From positions 1,984,001 through 2,048,000 of the forward strand of contig OZ037838.1 of the NCBI GenBank assembly GCA_964035575.1: a stretch of 64,000 nucleotides of DNA, given 5' to 3'. Under the pieces are notes generated by a model, which saw only the letters and a program-made list of their open reading frames with translations, was not told the DNA's origin and made no database searches. Below are positions 59,390-64,000 of the stretch, in pieces. A program made the position numbers and the translations under genes. Source of the DNA: Rhynchopus sp. YZ270_cl-10 (lineage: Eukaryota > Euglenozoa > Diplonemea > Diplonemida > Diplonemidae). How positions within the stretch are numbered: position 1 is the first letter of the stretch; each line of letters begins with the position of its first letter.

Positions 59390-62300
59390 AAAATCATGTA
59401 AAAACTGATACATGCATTTTAAGTCAAAAATACCCATTTCTCAGTGCAAATTGACCCCACCACAGCACGCACAGACTCCAGAGACCCAAAATCAAAATTT
59501 TTTTTTTTTGATTTTTTGTAGGCAAAAATTGCTTGGAAAATTTTTTGGTCAAAAATCCTGGTTTTTGGGGTATCATACATGTGTATGACCAATTTTCAGG
59601 TGGTCAAAAGTGGTGTCTGACCCCCATGTCCAGGTTATGGAAATGTCCTATGAAGCCATTGCGAAGGAATTTGGTACTTTTGAGCATTGCACATTATGTA
59701 CTGACCAAAAAACCCACACAATACCCCAAAAACACCAAAAAACATGTAAAAACTGAAACATGAATTTTAGGTCAAAAATACCCATTTCTCAGCGCAAATT
59801 GACCCCATCACAGCACACACAGACTCCGGAGAGCCAAAATCAAAAATTTTTTTTTTCGATTTTTTGTAGGCAAAAATTGCTGGGAAAAATTTTTTGGTCA
59901 AAATCCTGGTTTTTGGGGTCTCATACGTGTGTATGACCAAATTTTAGCTGCTCTAATGTGGTGTCTGACCCCCATGTTCAGGTTATGGAAATGTCCTATG
60001 AAGCGATTGTCGAAGGAATTTTGTACTTTTGAGCATTGCACATTATGTACTGACCAAAAAACCCACCTAAAACCCCCAAAACACCAAAAATCATGTAAAA
60101 ACTGATACATGCATTTTAGGTCAAAAATACCCATTTCTCAGCGCAAATTGACCCCATCACAGCACACACAGACTCCGGAGACCCAAAATCAAAAATATTT
60201 TTTTTCGATTTTTTGTAGGCAAAAATTGCTGGGAAAAATTTTTTGGTCAAAATCCTGGTTTTTGGGGTCTCACACATGTGTATTACCAAATTTTAGGTGG
60301 TCAAAAGTTGAGTCTGACCCCCATGTCCAGGTTATGGAAATGTCCTATGAAGCGATTGTCGAAGGAATTTTGTACTTTTGAGCATCAGAAATTAGGTACT
60401 GACCAAAAAACCCACCTAAAACCCCAAAAACACCAAAAATCATGTAAAAACTGATACATGCATTTTAGGTCAAAAATACCCATTTCTCAGCGCAAATTGA
60501 CCCCATCACTGCACGCACAGACTCCGGAGAGCCAAAATCAAAAATTTTTTTTTTCGATTTTTTGTAGGCAAAAATTGCTGGGAAAAATTTTTTGGTCAAA
60601 ATCCTGGTTTTTGGGGTCTCATACGTGTGTATGACCAAATTTTAGCTGCTCTAATGTGGTGTCTGACCCCCATGTTCAGGTTATGGAAATGTCCTATGAA
60701 GCGATTGTCGAAGGAATTTTGTACTTTTGAGCATTGCACATTATGTACTGACCAAAAAACCCACCTAAAACCCCCAAAACACCAAAAATCATGTAAAAAC
60801 TGATACATGCATTTTAGGTCAAAAATACCCATTTCTCAGCGCAAATTGACCCCATCACAGCACACACAGACTCCGGAGACCCAAAATCAAAAATATTTTT
60901 TTTCGATTTTTTGTAGGCAAAAATTGCTGGGAAAAATTTTTTGGTCAAAATCCTGGTTTTTGGGGTCTCACACATGTGTATTACCAAATTTTAGGTGGTC
61001 AAAAGTTGAGTCTGACCCCCATGTCCAGGTTATGGAAATGTCCTATGAAGCGATTGTCGAAGGAATTTTGTACTTTTGAGCATCAGAAATTAGGTACTGA
61101 CCAAAAAACCCACCTAAAACCCCAAAAACACCAAAAATCATGTAAAAACTGATACATGCATTTTAGGTCAAAAATACCCATTTCTCAGCGCAAATTGACC
61201 CCATCACAGCACACACAGACTCCGGAGACCCAAAATCAAAAATATTTTTTTTCGATTTTTTGTAGGCAAAAATTGCTGGGAAAAATTTTTTGGTCAAAAT
61301 CCTGGTTTTTGGGGTCTCATACGTGTGTATGACCAAATTTTAGCTGCTCTAATGTGGTGTCTGACCCCCATGTTCAGGTTATGGAAATGTCCTATGAAGC
61401 GATTGTCGAAGGAATTTTGTACTTTTGAGCATTGCACATTATGTACTGACCAAAAAACCCACCTAAAACCCCCAAAACACCAAAAATCATGTAAAAACTG
61501 ATACATGCATTTTAGGTCAAAAATACCCATTTCTCAGCGCAAATTGACCCCATCACAGCACACACAGACTCCGGAGACCCAAAATCAAAAATATTTTTTT
61601 TCGATTTTTTGTAGGCAAAAATTGCTGGGAAAAATTTTTTGGTCAAAATCCTGGTTTTTGGGGTCTCACACATGTGTATTACCAAATTTTAGGTGGTCAA
61701 AAGTTGAGTCTGACCCCCATGTCCAGGTTATGGAAATGTCCTATGAAGCGATTGTCGAAGGAATTTTGTACTTTTGAGCATCAGAAATTAGGTACTGACC
61801 AAAAAACCCACCTAAAACCCCAAAAACACCAAAAATCATGTAAAAACTGATACATGCATTTTAGGTCAAAAATACCCATTTCTCAGCGCAAATTGACCCC
61901 ATCACTGCACGCACAGACTCCGGAGAGCCAAAATCAAAATTTTTTTTTTTCGATTTTTTGTAGGCAAAAATTGGTGGGAAAATTTTTTTTGGTCAAAAAT
62001 CCTGGTTTTTGGGTCTCATACATGTGTATGACCAAATTTCAGGTGGTCAAAAGTGGTGTCTGACCCCCATGTCCAGGTTATGGAAATGTCCTATGAAGCC
62101 ATTGCCGAAGGAATTTTGTACTTTTGAGCATCAGAAATTAGGTACTGACCAAAAAACCCACACAAAACCCAAAAACACCAAAAATCATGTAAAAACTGAT
62201 ACATGCATTTTAGGTCAAAAATACCCATTTCTCAGCGCAAATTGACCCCACCACAGCACGCACAGACTCCGGAGAGCCAAAATCAAAAAATTTTTTTTTC

Positions 62301-62500
62301 GATTTTTTGTAGGCAAAAATTGCTGGGAAAAATTTTTTGGTCAAAATCCTGGTTTTTGGGGTCTCATACATGTGTATGACCAAATTTTAGGTGGTCAAAA
62401 GTGGAGTCTGACCCCCATGTCCAGGTTATGGAAATGTCATATGAAGCCATTGCTGAAGGAATTTTGCACTTTTGCGCATCAACAATTATGTACTGGGCAT
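59390..62500 (+). repeat. 349-bp satellite, about nine units with 698-bp dimer structure
   Basis: CCCATTTCTCAGCGCAAATT recurs every 348-350 bp from about 59435 to 62224. Units from 59898 to 61800 are near identical at a period of 698 bp, so alternate monomers form a dimer: one type has CTCATACGTGTGTATGACC and TAGCTGCTCTAATG, the other CTCACACATGTGTATTACC and AGGTGGTCAAAAG. Outer units are more diverged, as expected at satellite edges. Each unit has a T-run followed by CGATTTTTTG. No gene. Confidence 0.93.
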
Positions 62501-63105
62501 TTTTCCCACACAAATTTGACCCAGTACTCAAGGACAATTTGACCTTGGTTCTTCTCTCAGGGTCTTCTGACCAATTTTTAACATGTCTAAAATGGTATCT
62601 GACCCCCATGTCCAGGTCATAAAAACGCCCAATCAGTCCATTAAAGCCACAGATTTGATGTTTTGAGTAGTTGTGGTTAAATGTGGCCCAATTTTCCCAG
62701 CCAAAAAATGACCCCAAAAATCACGAAAAAAAATATTTTAAAGCCGATACACTTACACACCTAAATTTGGCCCAATATGTCCAATGTGGTCCTCCAGGGT
62801 TGCAATGGCCTCATTTTATGGGCATACTGGCCATATTTCATACTTATGTCACATTTTGAAATTTTCGTCACATACAATACACACACCTTAGAACCACAAA
62901 ATATCGTCAATTCCTTCACAAAAATAGCCGTGAAATGCCGCACCCATTTTAGGTATCTTCAGAAAATGCTAACATCCAAACCCAGTACATTACGTCGTTT
63001 TTGGGCCCCAATCTACCGGAGTGTATTATCAGAAATACTGGGACCACGCGATCCAGCAATCCTGCAGCGTCGCCATTTTGTACCCCTCAAACCCGTAATA
63101 ACTAG
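62501..63105 (+). other. Diverged satellite edge and unassigned spacer
   Basis: A worn monomer (TCTGACCCCCATGTCCAGGT at 62600) continues to about 62720. After that, no repeat or gene is recognised up to the second octamer array. Confidence 0.6.
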
Positions 63106-63579
63106 AAACCCGCAAACCCGCAAACCCGCAAACCCGCAAACCCGCAAACCCGCAAACCCGCAAACCCGCAAACCCGCAAACCCGCAAACCCGCAAACCCG
63201 CAAACCCGCAAACCCGCAAACCCGCAAACCCGCAAACCCGCAAACCCGCAAACCCGCAAACCCGCAAACCCGCAAACCCGCAAACCCGCAAACCCGCAAA
63301 CCCGCAAACCCGCAAACCCGCAAACCCGTAAAACCCGCAAACCCGCAAACCCGCAAACCCGCAAACCCGCAAACCCGCAAACCCGCAAACCCGCAAACCC
63401 GCAAACCCGCAAACCCGCAAACCCGCAAACCCGCAAACCCGCAAACCCGCAAACCCGCAAACCCGCAAACCCGCAAACCCGCAAACCCGCAAACCCGCAA
63501 ACCCGCAAACCCGCAAACCCGCAAACCCGCAAACCCGCAAACCCGCAAACCCGCAAACCCGCAAACCCGCAAACCCGCA
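63106..63579 (+). repeat. (AAACCCGC)n octamer array, copy 2
   Basis: About 59 copies, with a CGTAAAACC interruption near 63327 that changes the phase by one base. It is followed by the same flank as copy 1. Confidence 0.97.
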
Positions 63580-64000
63580 CTAGAAGAAAGCTCGCTAAAA
63601 TGTGGCAGGATGGTGTGGTTGTGAGGTATATGGCTCCGCCGCGAATTAATGTTGAAAAGATTAGTATCATTCAGCAAATGCAGAAATGATGTGCCTATTC
63701 ATTCATAGAAAACCTGAAATGACACGGAAAAGTCGAAAAAATGAGGGAGGATGTAGTTTTGAGGCACGTTGCTACGCCGCGAATTATTGATACATGCTGC
63801 TGACATGACTGATACAGTAAAAGATTATCAGAAAAGGTCACTGAAATGTAGCAGGATTTACCCACTAAATATTTGGACAAAAACTGCTAAATTTAGCAGT
63901 TTAGCAGTGTGTTTAAGGAAGGATATTTTGCTCCGCCGCTAATATTGACACATAAGAGACTGTGGTTGTTAAGCTGTTTGGATCCGCCGCAAAATTACTC
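63580..64000 (+). repeat. Second copy of the post-array repeat (58601-59021)
   Basis: Essentially identical to 58601-59021 at +4979, up to the window edge. Shows that octamer array, GCTCCGCCGC repeat and possibly the 349-bp satellite are parts of a roughly 5-kb larger unit. Confidence 0.93.

Noticed and set aside
58357-63579. Repeat proteins from the octamer arrays (A-N-P-Q-T-R-K-P and G-F-A-G-L-R-V-C)
   Set aside because: An 8-bp unit without stops is open in every frame on both strands; no start context or conserved edges.
63106-63579. Telomere
   Set aside because: GGGTTTGC is not a known telomere unit that I recognise, and the array is internal with satellite on both sides.

Overview
The window looks like nuclear DNA of a eukaryotic microbe. 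Genes are long, intronless and all on the + strand in the first 23.5 kb. Two of three paralogous genes have a pyrimidine tract plus CAG only four bases before the ATG, as expected for (trans-)splice acceptors. Together with an RLE-type LINE and a nodulin-like MFS transporter this would suit a kinetoplastid or other euglenozoan (a bodonid would fit), but nothing in the window proves the lineage.

Layout. 1-1.4 kb: 3' part of an MFS transporter. 2.9-23.5 kb: three near-identical copies of a membrane receptor gene (TM, Cache-like ectodomain, TM, HAMP, degenerate class III cyclase-like domain). Copy 1 is intact; copies 2 and 3 each carry one frameshift at different places. Copy 3 looks like a mosaic and is followed by the 3' tail of a further copy. 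Between copies 2 and 3 lie a 308-bp tandem repeat, two SINE-like elements, and a 361-bp / 1,948-bp higher-order repeat block. 23.5-43.5 kb: an octamer array, a 48-T run, then about 20 kb of gene-free mosaic repeat built from a few modules joined in variable order, nearly always at AAAT(C). 43.5-58.2 kb: two RLE-class LINEs. LINE-1 (+) has one very long ORF with RT, a restriction-like endonuclease and two OTU-like protease domains. LINE-2 is related, 5'-truncated and split by assembly gaps. 58.4-64 kb: GGGTTTGC octamer arrays, a degenerate GCTCCGCCGC repeat and a 349-bp satellite, in a pattern that starts again after 4,979 bp.

The strongest structural observation is that the contig between the two 200-N gaps (44107-58156) appears to be placed backwards. 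Reversing it rejoins the LINE-2 reading frame in phase across the left gap, joins the octamer array to itself across the right gap, and puts the mosaic modules into the same orientation as the rest of the array. The most unusual biology is the AAAT-jointed modular array and the two-OTU LINE architecture.

The receptor paralogs differ mainly in the ectodomain and a cytoplasmic linker, so they may sense different ligands through one signalling core. The rest of the window is selfish or repetitive DNA.
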